Shown here: piece after piece, positions 37,578 through 45,382 of the stretch
Numbering within the stretch: position 1 is the stretch's first letter
Layout: the number at the start of each line of letters is the position of its first letter
NCBI GenBank assembly: GCA_964590435.1
Contig: CAZPWT010000039.1
Location: forward strand, 62,001 to 126,000
DNA: 64,000 bases
Direction of reading: 5' to 3'
Source of the DNA: WSZJ01 sp964590435
GTDB taxonomy: Bacteria > Planctomycetota > MHYJ01 > WSZJ01
Made by a program: the position numbers and the translations under genes
The notes under the pieces: model-generated
What the model saw: only the letters and a program-made list of their open reading frames with translations
What the model was told of the DNA's origin: nothing
Databases searched by the model: none

Positions 37578-37925
37578 CTACAGCCCGAGCCGCTGCAGGA
37601 ACGAGATCTTCCGCAGATCCTCGACGATCTTCCCGTTCCCGATCGGCCGCTGGTCCAGCAGCAGCACGAAGTCGGTCCCCACATTCAGCCTCGTGCCGAG
37701 CCCCTTCGGCGCCGCAAACGCCAGCGTGATCTCGCACTCCGTCCCCGCCGCCGCGGATTCCTGCCCCTCGACGCGGATCTGGCAGAAATGCAGGTCCTTG
37801 CGCCCGAAGGACGCGTGGGTCCGGAGTCCGGACTTCAGCTCGACGCCTCCCTTCTCCGCCGTGAACAGCATGACCCGGGCGCGGGCGTGGATGGCGTCCA
37901 GCCACAGCGAGTCGGTCAGCGACAC
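37578..37925 (-). CDS. Small protein resembling EF-Tu domain III
   Basis: A 115-aa protein. It aligns by eye with the C-terminal barrel of elongation factor Tu: ARVMLFTAEKGG for the strand after the linker, SGLRTHASFGRKDL for the FRTTD region, and LNVGTDFVLLLDQRPIGNGKIVE for the final RFAIREGGRTVGAGVV segment. The GTPase and domain II are absent. GTG 37925 is preceded by GAGGGGGG 9-10 bases upstream; an ATG at 37988 in the same frame would add 21 residues. Function is unknown. It is divergent from the ABC transporter genes. Confidence 0.65.
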   Translation of the reverse strand: MSLTDSLWLDAIHARARVMLFTAEKGGVELKSGLRTHASFGRKDLHFCQIRVEGQESAAAGTECEITLAFAAPKGLGTRLNVGTDFVLLLDQRPIGNGKIVEDLRKISFLQRLGL

Positions 37926-38014
37926 GCAACAACCCCCCTCAAGGAACCCCGCGCAGTCTACCTTCTGAGAGCCATGCTTCCCGTCCACTTCTCGCGCTGG
38001 TACAAAGGCGCGCC

Positions 38015-38776
38015 GTGATCAAGGTCCACGAGCTGCGGAAAGTCTTCCACGACAAGAAGCGCGGCGAGGTCGCGGCGGTGGACGGGCTTTCGTTCGAAGC
38101 GCCTGCGGGGACGGTATTCGGCCTGCTCGGGCCGAACGGCGCTGGGAAGACGACGACGTTGCGGATCCTGTCGACGGTATTCCAGCCGACGGGCGGGCGG
38201 GTGACGGTGCTGGGGCACGACGTCGTGCGCGAGCCGCACCTCGTGCGGCAGTCGATCGGCTTCCTGAGCGGCGATACCGGGGTCTACGAGCGCCTGACGC
38301 CGCGCGAGATGATCGCCTACTTCGGGACGCTTTACGGGCTGTCCGCGGAGGTCGTGAAACAGCGGCAGGACTCGCTCATCCGCGAATTCGAGATGGAACA
38401 CTACGCCGACACGACTTGCGGCAAGCTGTCCACGGGCATGAAGAAGAAGGTCTCGATCGCCCGCGCGCTCGTCCACGACCCGAAAGTCGTCATCCTCGAC
38501 GAACCCACCAGCGGCCTCGACATCCTCATCTCCCGCGTCCTCGTCGACTACGTCCGGCGGGCGAAGGAGGCGGGGAAGTGCGTCGTCTACTCGACGCACG
38601 TCATGGCGGAGGCGGAGAAACTCTGCGACCGCGTCGCGATCATCGCGGACGGGAAGAAGCTCGCCGAGGGAACCGTCGCGGAGCTCAAGGCCCAGACCGG
38701 CGCGCCCGACCTCGAGGAAGCGTTCTTCCGCCTGTTCGACGCGCGCCCCGGGGCGGGGAAGGCGCAGCCCGCGTGA
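38015..38776 (+). CDS. ABC transporter ATP-binding protein (NatA-like)
   Basis: A 253-aa ABC ATPase. Walker A GPNGAGKTTT (about 38-47), signature LSTGMKKKVSIARAL, Walker B VVILDEPTSGLD and H-switch STHVMAEAE are all intact. It resembles NatA of sodium-efflux or ABC-2-type exporters. GTG start with AAAGGCG upstream. Its stop overlaps the start of the permease gene (GTGA), which is its membrane partner. Confidence 0.94.
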   Translation: MIKVHELRKVFHDKKRGEVAAVDGLSFEAPAGTVFGLLGPNGAGKTTTLRILSTVFQPTGGRVTVLGHDVVREPHLVRQSIGFLSGDTGVYERLTPREMIAYFGTLYGLSAEVVKQRQDSLIREFEMEHYADTTCGKLSTGMKKKVSIARALVHDPKVVILDEPTSGLDILISRVLVDYVRRAKEAGKCVVYSTHVMAEAEKLCDRVAIIADGKKLAEGTVAELKAQTGAPDLEEAFFRLFDARPGAGKAQPA

Positions 38777-40845
38777 TCCGAATCCCCGTCATCGGCACGA
38801 TCTTCCGCAAGGAGGTCCTCGACCTCCTGCGCGACCGTCGCACCGTCTTCGGGATGGTCGTCGTCCCGATCCTGATCTACCCGCTGCTGCTCATCATGTT
38901 CAGCCAGGTGCTGGCCTCGCAGACCGAGCGGCTCATGTCCCGCAAGTACACGCTCATCGTCATCGGCGCCCCGAACGCCCCGGGGCTCGTCGAGGACCTC
39001 AAGACCGACGAATCCTGGGACGTGGTCGAGGCCGAGCCGGCGTCCGATCCCGCCGCCGCCGACCAGAAGCTGCTCGAGGGCTCGGCCCACGTCGTCGTCT
39101 CCGTCCCGGCCAACTTCCTCGCCACCCTCGAGGCCCAGGAATCCGCGCAGCTGGAGATCCGCTTCAACCGCGCCAAGGACGAATCCAACTTCGCCCTGCA
39201 CCGAGTCCGCGACGCGGTGGACGCCTACAGCGCGCAGATCCTGAAGCTGCGGCTGGAAGGAAAACCGAAGGGGTTCGCGACGCCGATTGCCTCGACGGAG
39301 AAGGACGTGGCGCCGCCGGAGCGCGCCGCGGGGTTCCACCTCGGGCGGATGCTGGCGATGCTGCTCGTGCTGATGACCGCCGTGAGCGCGTTCTACCCGG
39401 CGATCGACATGGCGAGCGGCGAAAAGGAGCGCGGCACGATGGAGACGCTCCTCGTCTCACCGGCCCTCCGCAGCGAGATCGTCCTCGGCAAGTACTGCGC
39501 GGTCGCCGCGATCGCCGCCGCCACCGCGATCCTCCACCTCACGTCGATGGGCGTGACGTTCTCCTATTTCTTCAAGAACACCATGGCCGCCGCGGCGCAG
39601 AACTCCGGCCTCACGTTCTCGATCAGCATGTCCAACGCGCTCCTCGTCCTCCTTCCCCTCATCCCGCTCACCCTCCTGTTCAGCGCGCTCTGCCTCGGCC
39701 TGTCCGCGTTCGCGCGGTCCTACAAGGAAGCGATGGTCTACCTCACGCCGGTCATGATCGTCGCCAACGTCGCTTCCTTCAGCGCCCTCATCCCCGGGAT
39801 CGAGTTCAACTACGCCCTCGCTCTCCTCCCGATCCAGAACTGCGCGATGCTCACCGTGCAGTTGCTGTCGGGGGACTGGAAGTGGGGGCACGTCGTCGCG
39901 ACGTTCACGTCGAGCTCGATCTACGCCTTCGTCGCCCTGCGCTGGACCTGGTCGATCTTCCAGCGCGAGGACGTCCTCCTCCGTGGCGGGGCGGAGTTCG
40001 ACTGGAAGCGCTGGCTGAAGACGTGGGGGACCGCGCGGCCCGGGCTCGGCATCGCGCTCGTGTCGGTCATGGCGATGATGGCGCTTCAGCTCGCGGTCGG
40101 CCCGTCGTTCCGCGGCATGTCGCCGGAACGGGTGATGCTCGCGCACCAGGCTCTCCTGATCGCTCTCCCGGCGCTCGCCATCGCCATGCTCGCTTCGCTC
40201 AACCTGCGCTCGACCTTTCGGCTGCGCGCCGCGAACCCCGTCCACCTCGCGCTGGCGCCGGTCATCGCGGTCAGCGGCCTGGTCGTCGTCTCGTGCCTCA
40301 ACGCGCTTCTCATGAAATTCCCGTTCTTCCGCAACTCGGGGATGGAGCACGGCAAGGTGCTGGTGGACACGATGAAGTCGCTGGGGAATTACGGGACGGT
40401 GCTCGCGTGCATGGCGGTGCTGCCGGCGGCGTGCGAGGAGTTCCTGTTCCGCGGGATCGTGCTGTCCGGGCTCCGCCGCGACCTCGGGCGCTGGGTCGGG
40501 ATCATGGCGTGCGGCGCGCTGTTCGGCGTGGCGCACCAGGTGCCGATCGCGATCGTCTCGGTCGGGATCTTCGGCATGCTGCTGGCGTGGATGGCGCTCC
40601 GGTCGGGGTCGCTGCTCGTCACGATCATCACCCACGCGACGTGGAACGCCTGCCTCATCTCCGCGACGCTCGGCAAGTTCCCCGCGTGGATGTTCCCGGT
40701 CGAAAACGACTTCCCGGCCGCGTCGGTCATCACCGTCGCCGCCGTGCTGCTCCCTGCCGCGGTCTGGCTCTTCGCCCGCGCCCGCGGCACCGACGAGGAA
40801 GAGTCCGCCCCCGCGCTTTCAGGAGGCGAATCATCCGCTTCGTGA
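38773..40845 (+). CDS. NatB-like ABC-2 permease fused to a CPBP intramembrane protease
   Basis: A 690-aa membrane protein in two parts. Residues 1-~400 are an ABC-2/NatB-type permease: first helix VVPILIYPLLLIMFSQVLA, a large extracytoplasmic loop, then MASGEKERGTMETLLVSP before the helix bundle. Residues ~410-690 are a CPBP (Abi) family glutamic protease with CEEFLFRGIVLSGLR, HQVPIAIVSVGIFG and ITHATWN, the motifs that carry the catalytic residues. GTG 38773 overlaps the NatA stop. With NatA it should form an exporter whose substrate might be processed by the fused protease. Confidence 0.87.
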   Translation: MIRIPVIGTIFRKEVLDLLRDRRTVFGMVVVPILIYPLLLIMFSQVLASQTERLMSRKYTLIVIGAPNAPGLVEDLKTDESWDVVEAEPASDPAAADQKLLEGSAHVVVSVPANFLATLEAQESAQLEIRFNRAKDESNFALHRVRDAVDAYSAQILKLRLEGKPKGFATPIASTEKDVAPPERAAGFHLGRMLAMLLVLMTAVSAFYPAIDMASGEKERGTMETLLVSPALRSEIVLGKYCAVAAIAAATAILHLTSMGVTFSYFFKNTMAAAAQNSGLTFSISMSNALLVLLPLIPLTLLFSALCLGLSAFARSYKEAMVYLTPVMIVANVASFSALIPGIEFNYALALLPIQNCAMLTVQLLSGDWKWGHVVATFTSSSIYAFVALRWTWSIFQREDVLLRGGAEFDWKRWLKTWGTARPGLGIALVSVMAMMALQLAVGPSFRGMSPERVMLAHQALLIALPALAIAMLASLNLRSTFRLRAANPVHLALAPVIAVSGLVVVSCLNALLMKFPFFRNSGMEHGKVLVDTMKSLGNYGTVLACMAVLPAACEEFLFRGIVLSGLRRDLGRWVGIMACGALFGVAHQVPIAIVSVGIFGMLLAWMALRSGSLLVTIITHATWNACLISATLGKFPAWMFPVENDFPAASVITVAAVLLPAAVWLFARARGTDEEESAPALSGGESSAS

Positions 40846-41582
40846 TGGCCGGGAAGACGGACGTGGGGAAGAAGCGCAAGAACAACGAGGACTCGCTGTA
40901 CTTCAGCGAGGACGAAGGGTTCGCGATCGTGGCGGACGGGATGGGCGGGCTGGAAGCGGGGGAGGTGGCGAGCCAGATGGTGGTGCAGGGGATGGCGGGG
41001 CACCTGATGAAGGCGCATGCGGAGCGGGGAAGCGCGAAGGGCCGGCCGATGGAGATGCTGGGGCGGCTGACGGTGTCGTGCCGGGAGTGGCTGGCGTCGG
41101 TGAACGCGGAGCTGTATCTCGCGGCGAAGTCGCGCGAGCGGCGGCACAAGATGGGGTCGACGATCGCGTTCATCGTGGAGTGCGCGGACCACGTCGTGGT
41201 CGGGAATCTCGGGGATTCGCGCGTCTACCGGCTGCGCGACGGGAAGCTGGCGCAGCTCTCGGTGGACCACTCGTGGGCGGCGGAGTCGCCGGACACGGTG
41301 CTGGAAGGGGAGATGAAGCGCGCGAAGAAGTTCGTGACGCGGGCGCTCGGGATCCAGGCGCGGATCGAGCCGGAGTTCCTCGTGGAAAAGGTGAGGAAAG
41401 GAGACCTGTTCCTGCTCTGCAGCGACGGGATGACGGAAGAAGTGACGGACCCGGAGCTGGAGAAGCTGATGGGCGGGATCGGGGAGGACCTGTGGCAAGG
41501 TGCCGCGGCGCTGATTACCGAAGCGAACGGAAGAGGCGGCGCGGATAATGTGTCGGTGGTGCTGGCGAGGGCCGAGGGATAG
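40842..41582 (+). CDS. PP2C-type protein phosphatase
   Basis: A 246-aa metal-dependent Ser/Thr phosphatase, the usual counterpart of Hanks-type kinases (none in this window). Motifs intact: TDVGKKRKNNEDSL, VADGMGGLEAGEVAS, MGSTI, GNLGDSRVYRL, LLCSDGMTEEV and GGADNVSVV. The start is placed at GTG 40842, overlapping the permease stop (GTGA). ATG 40845 is nearly equivalent. However, AGGAGG (40821-40826) is 15 bases upstream of GTG, and the family's first strand would include the in-frame ATC ATC codons at 40830-40835, so a non-canonical start is conceivable. Confidence 0.9.
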   Translation: MMAGKTDVGKKRKNNEDSLYFSEDEGFAIVADGMGGLEAGEVASQMVVQGMAGHLMKAHAERGSAKGRPMEMLGRLTVSCREWLASVNAELYLAAKSRERRHKMGSTIAFIVECADHVVVGNLGDSRVYRLRDGKLAQLSVDHSWAAESPDTVLEGEMKRAKKFVTRALGIQARIEPEFLVEKVRKGDLFLLCSDGMTEEVTDPELEKLMGGIGEDLWQGAAALITEANGRGGADNVSVVLARAEG

Positions 41583-41583
41583 C

Positions 41584-41731
41584 GGAGGAGAGGAAAGGCA
41601 ACGGCTTAATATGAAATATGTAATATGAAATAGAGAATATTAAATGATGTGCAGAAAACGGCCTTTCATTCCATATTTCATATTCCCTATTTCGTATTGA
41701 GTATTAAGTCGTTCTTCCGTTTCTCCCCTCC
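41584..41731. repeat. AT-rich imperfect inverted-repeat element
   Basis: This fills the gap between the phosphatase and the SUMF1 gene. Left arm about 41584-41646 and right arm about 41667-41731 are imperfectly complementary over roughly 60 bases. The best-matched part is CTTAATA and GAAATAGAGAATAT (left) against ATATTCCCTATTTCGTATT and TATTAAG (right). The composition is far more AT-rich than the surrounding genes. It could be a miniature mobile element, an RNA hairpin or an attachment-like sequence. No transposase is nearby. Confidence 0.75.
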
Positions 41732-41752
41732 TACCCAGGTTTACTTCCGGAA

Positions 41753-42493
41753 ATGTCCGGTCCTTCCACGATCCGCCTGATGGCCCCCGAGGGAATGGTC
41801 TACATCCCCCCGGGCGGGTTCCTTGTCGGCACTTCCAAGGACCAGGTCAAGCTCCTGACCCGCGCCTGGCGCGACTGGGAAGACGACTGGTTCTCGACGG
41901 AACTGGAGCAGTCGCGCGGCGAGCATCTTTCCGGGTTCTGGCTCGACAAGTACCCGGTGACGAACCAGGACTACCGCGAATTCGTGCAGGCCACGCAGCG
42001 CGCCTTCCCGGCGCACTGGATCGACGAGCAGGGACGGCTCGTGTTCCCGCGGGAGAAAGCGATGCACCCGGTCGTCCACGTCAGCTGGGACGAAGCGGCG
42101 GCGTTCGCCAAGTGGAAGAACAAGCGGCTCCCGACGGCGCAGGAGTGGGAAAAGGCGGCGCGCGGCCCGGCGGGAAACGTCTGGCCGTGGGGAAACATCT
42201 GGGACCCCGAGAAATCCAACAGCGGCGAGAGCGGCTACGGCGGCACCACGCCTGTGGACCAATTCAAGACGGGGAAAAGCTACTACGGCGTCTACGACAT
42301 GGTCGGCAACGTCTGGCAGTGGTGCCTCGACAAGGTCGAGTCGACCGAGGAGTCACACCCCGAGCCGCTGCGCGTGCTGCGCGGCGGGTCCTGGAAGTCG
42401 CCAGTGTTCTATTGCCGCGGCGCGATCAAGTACGCGATGGACCCTTCCCGCGCGTCGGATAACTTTGGGTTCCGCTGCGCGCGAGACGTGTAA
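41753..42493 (+). CDS. SUMF1/formylglycine-generating-enzyme-like domain protein
   Basis: A 246-aa single-domain protein. Signatures: GMVYIPPGGFLVGT, FWLDKYPVTNQDYREFV, HPVVHVSWDEAAAFAKW, RLPTAQEWEKAARG, DMVGNVWQW, LRGGSW and the terminal NFGFRCARDV. Compared with true formylglycine-generating enzymes, the first catalytic Cys is replaced (GGSWKSPVFYC). Only the second Cys position is kept, so it is unlikely to activate sulfatases. Members of this wider family serve as ligand- or partner-binding domains. No sulfatase is near. Confidence 0.88.
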   Translation: MSGPSTIRLMAPEGMVYIPPGGFLVGTSKDQVKLLTRAWRDWEDDWFSTELEQSRGEHLSGFWLDKYPVTNQDYREFVQATQRAFPAHWIDEQGRLVFPREKAMHPVVHVSWDEAAAFAKWKNKRLPTAQEWEKAARGPAGNVWPWGNIWDPEKSNSGESGYGGTTPVDQFKTGKSYYGVYDMVGNVWQWCLDKVESTEESHPEPLRVLRGGSWKSPVFYCRGAIKYAMDPSRASDNFGFRCARDV

Positions 42494-42577
42494 CGGCAGG
42501 GGAATGGGAAGGGCTGGCCGGGGATAGGGCGGGCTGGGGCTGGGGCGCGGGCTTGGGCAACCGCCGGGGAGCGCGGG

Positions 42578-43366
42578 GTGGCGAGAATTCAGCTGGCCGG
42601 GCCGTTTGACCTGGCTCTTACGCTTCGTAGCGGGCAGTTCTTCCGCTACCGCGCCGACGGGGACCGATATGCGCTCGCGGATGGCAATCGCGTGTTTCGC
42701 TGCCGCCAGGACGGCGACAGCCTCGTGATCGAAGGGACCGACGAACGTCACGCGCGAATCCTCTTCGGCCTGAACGGCGACCATCACGCCGCCCTCGACC
42801 TGTTCCGCTCCGACCCGCGCCTCGCGCCCCTTCTCGCCGACTACGGCGGGATGCGCGTCATGCGGCAGGATCCGTGGCAGTGCCTCATCTCGTTCGTCTG
42901 CTCGGCGATGTCGAACGTGAAGCGGATCCAGGCGAACGTGGAGGGGATTGCGGCGGCGTTCGGCGAGAGCGGTGCATTTCCGCGGCCACGGCGGCTGCCG
43001 GCGGGGGCGCTTCGGCCGATCCGGCTGGGGTGGAGGGAGAGGTACGTCGAGGAGCTGTTCGCGACGGTGGACGTCGCGTGGCTGGAGGGGCTGGCGGAGC
43101 GGCCGTTCGAGGAAGCGCGGGCGGCGCTGATGGAGTTGCCGGGGGTGGGGGTGAAAGTCGCCGAGTGCGTGATGGCGTTCTCGCTGGGGTTCGGCGAGTG
43201 CTGCCCGGTGGACGTGTGGATCCGGAGGCTGGTGAAGAAGCACTACTTTGGCGGGCGGAAGGCGCCGGACCGCGCGATCGCGGCGCGGATGCGGAACCGG
43301 TTCGGCCCGCACACCGCGCTGGCGCAGCAGATCCTGTTTGCGGCGGGGAGGGAAGGGCGGGTTTAG
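42578..43366 (+). CDS. OGG1-like DNA glycosylase/AP lyase
   Basis: A 262-aa base-excision-repair enzyme, probably for 8-oxoguanine. The N-terminal domain (SGQFFRYRADGDRY) and central HhH-GPD domain match OGG1. The hairpin with catalytic Lys reads LPGVGVKVAECVMAF and the catalytic Asp lies in CPVDVWIRR. Bacteria more often use MutM; OGG1-type proteins are less common but known. Start GTG 42578 with GGGGAGCG upstream. The 3' end overlaps the next convergent gene by 4 bases. Confidence 0.88.
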   Translation: MARIQLAGPFDLALTLRSGQFFRYRADGDRYALADGNRVFRCRQDGDSLVIEGTDERHARILFGLNGDHHAALDLFRSDPRLAPLLADYGGMRVMRQDPWQCLISFVCSAMSNVKRIQANVEGIAAAFGESGAFPRPRRLPAGALRPIRLGWRERYVEELFATVDVAWLEGLAERPFEEARAALMELPGVGVKVAECVMAFSLGFGECCPVDVWIRRLVKKHYFGGRKAPDRAIAARMRNRFGPHTALAQQILFAAGREGRV

Positions 43367-44079
43367 ATTCCGCCCAGCCCCTCCGGCTTGCGTCCGCCGC
43401 CGACGAGCCCCGCGAAGAACGACCCGACGCCGACCGCGGCGTAGTACGGCAGGAACCCGAACCAGCCGACGAGCGGCACGAGCGCGACGAGCGAAAACGT
43501 CCCCCAGCCTGCGGCGATGTGACCGATGCGGTTGCCTTCCTTGCCCGCGAGGTGCCACAGGTTGCGGCCGAGGTGTTCAGAGACGCCGGCGAGGCCGATG
43601 AGAAGGGCGCTGACGAGGACGGGGGCAACGACGATGCCGAGGGCGCCTTTGGTCACGGCAGTGGCGACGCTCCCCAGCGTCAGGACCACGGCGCCGATGA
43701 AGAAGGCGCGCACCGGGTGGTCGCGGGTCGCGACCGAGGACCGGGCGACGGCGTTCGGCGCGAGGCCGGCGGTGAACAGGATCAGACCGCCGAGGACGAT
43801 GACGGAGCAGAACGTGACCGCGAGCACCATCATCGTCATCGCGGCGTCGCGGACCTGGTTCGCGGAGTGGATCAGGCCGCGCCACTCGGAATTGCGCATC
43901 GCGGAATCGTCGGGCTTCCACTCGGGCTTCGGGTTCTCGACGGCGGGCTTCGCGGGCTCCTCGACGGCGACGCGCTTCTCCTTCGATTCGACGGGCTCGG
44001 CGCGATTCGCCGCGGGGTCCTCCGCGCGGGCCGAAAGAGATGCCAGCGCGAGCAGGGCGGCCACCAGGATGCGTTTCAT
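43363..44079 (-). CDS. Exported multi-pass membrane protein
   Basis: A 238-aa protein. A signal peptide (MKRILVAALLALASLSARA) precedes an acidic, Pro/Glu-rich stretch and 4-5 membrane helices (AAMTMMVLAVTFCSVIVLGG, VRAFFIGAVVLTLGSVAT, LVALVPLVGWFGF). The helix layout resembles Yip1-domain proteins, but I cannot assign it. GGAGAC precedes the ATG. It lies 10 bases downstream of the anti-sigma gene and is probably cotranscribed with the sigma/anti-sigma pair. Confidence 0.75.
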   Translation of the reverse strand: MKRILVAALLALASLSARAEDPAANRAEPVESKEKRVAVEEPAKPAVENPKPEWKPDDSAMRNSEWRGLIHSANQVRDAAMTMMVLAVTFCSVIVLGGLILFTAGLAPNAVARSSVATRDHPVRAFFIGAVVLTLGSVATAVTKGALGIVVAPVLVSALLIGLAGVSEHLGRNLWHLAGKEGNRIGHIAAGWGTFSLVALVPLVGWFGFLPYYAAVGVGSFFAGLVGGGRKPEGLGGI

Positions 44080-44089
44080 GTTGTCTCCT

Positions 44090-44572
44090 TTACCCCACCA
44101 CCTGGCGGACGCGGCCCATCACGGCCCCGGACAGCGCGCCGATCGCGGCGGCGCCGGCGAGAACCCAGCCGGTGATTTCCCACGGCGACGAAGCGACCCG
44201 GGCGCGGACGGTTTCGGTCAGGCCGGACGTGACGTCGCGCACCGGCGCGAGCCACGGGGCCGTCGCGGTGGCGACCGTCGCGAGCTGAAGAGCGACGAGG
44301 GCGCCGGCGGCGATGAGGCCGGCGGCGGCGAAGGGGAGGATCTCGCGGCGGGCGGGAGCGGGCGTCGGGAGCGCGGCCATGACGCGGTCGGCGAGCCCGG
44401 CCGGCGGCGGCGGCGCCTCGATCATGAAGTCCTCGAGGCGCAGGAGCGTGTTCCACTCCGGGCCGCAGATGGCGCAGGACGCGCAGTGCGACTCGATCCG
44501 CAGGCGCTCTTCCGAATTCCTCGGCGCGTCCAGCGCTTCGCTGAATTTCAGGCGGATGTCTCGGCAAATCAC
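44090..44572 (-). CDS. Zinc-finger anti-sigma factor
   Basis: A 160-aa membrane anti-sigma. The N-terminus has the HC2-type motif (ESHCASCAIC; His and Cys ligands). A membrane helix follows (LPFAAAGLIAAGALVALQLA) and a second hydrophobic segment near the C-terminus (WVLAGAAAIGALSGAVMG). GTG 44572 overlaps the sigma gene stop (GTGA). It should hold the sigma factor at the membrane until a signal arrives. Only a short stretch lies between the helices for sensing. Confidence 0.85.
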   Translation of the reverse strand: MICRDIRLKFSEALDAPRNSEERLRIESHCASCAICGPEWNTLLRLEDFMIEAPPPPAGLADRVMAALPTPAPARREILPFAAAGLIAAGALVALQLATVATATAPWLAPVRDVTSGLTETVRARVASSPWEITGWVLAGAAAIGALSGAVMGRVRQVVG

Positions 44573-45144
44573 TTTTCTACCTCCCACTCCGGGGCCAGCA
44601 TCGCGCGAAGGCGTTCCCTCGCGCGGAACAGCCACGTCTTGACCGTCCCGACCGGCACTTCCATCGCCTTCGCGACTTCCGTCACTTCCATCCCACGTTC
44701 GTACCTCAGGGCGATCGCCGTCCGGGCCTCGTCCGGCAGCCCGCTCATCGCCCTTCCCAGCGCCTCGCGCGCCTCCTCGGCCTGCCGCCGTTCGGCGGCG
44801 GGATCGCGCGGGTCCTCCACGTCGTACGCCTCGCCCTCCGCGCCCATCGCGTCGATCGAGGCCGCGCGCGGATGGCGCCGCTTCTTCCAGTTCAGGCACA
44901 CGTTGGCGGAGAGGCGGTACATCCACGGCGCGAAAGGTTGAGAAGGATCGAACAGGCCGAGCTTGGTGTGGAGGCGGAGGAAAATCTCCTGGGAGAGGTC
45001 CTCCGCGTCCGCGCGGTCGAAGCAGAAGCGCCAGGCGAGTCCGAACACCGCGCCCGTCCACGCTTCGACGATGCGTCGAAACGCGGCTCGGTCTCCGGCC
45101 TGGGCGGCGCGGATCGTGGTGTTGGGGACGCCTGGGTCCTGCAT
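44569..45144 (-). CDS. ECF-type RNA polymerase sigma factor
   Basis: A 191-aa sigma factor, the second ECF in the window. Region 2: ADAEDLSQEIFLRLHTKL with FAPWMYRLSANVCLNW. Region 4: LPDEARTAIALRYERGMEV, then VAKAMEVPVGTVKTWLFRAR. AGGAGG lies 3 bases before the ATG. It is coupled to the zinc-finger anti-sigma by a 4-base overlap and is divergent from the NPCBM gene, which it may regulate; that link is inference from position only. Confidence 0.94.
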   Translation of the reverse strand: MQDPGVPNTTIRAAQAGDRAAFRRIVEAWTGAVFGLAWRFCFDRADAEDLSQEIFLRLHTKLGLFDPSQPFAPWMYRLSANVCLNWKKRRHPRAASIDAMGAEGEAYDVEDPRDPAAERRQAEEAREALGRAMSGLPDEARTAIALRYERGMEVTEVAKAMEVPVGTVKTWLFRARERLRAMLAPEWEVEK

Positions 45145-45342
45145 CGGCCTCCTGGGGAGACATACAGGCGGCGAGAGCCGCGGGTTTCAGGAGTTTAGGG
45201 AATCGCGTGGGGTCTGTGGTAAGCGGAATGAGGGGCATTTCGAGGAATCCGCAAGATGTTGCGGGGGAAGGGGTTGCGGCGGCGCCCGCGGGGAGGCGCT
45301 TCCGGAATTCCATCTGAACTTCTCCCGCCCGCCTGACGTCCG

Positions 45343-45348
45343 TATAGT
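45343..45348 (+). promoter_or_regulatory. -10-like element upstream of the NPCBM gene
   Basis: TATAGT lies 34 bases before the ATG at 45383. The -35 region (TTCTCC about 18 bases upstream) is poor, so an alternative sigma factor, such as the divergent ECF, could be involved. Confidence 0.4.
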
Positions 45349-45382
45349 TACTGACGCCGTCATCTCCCTTCGAGACACCCCT

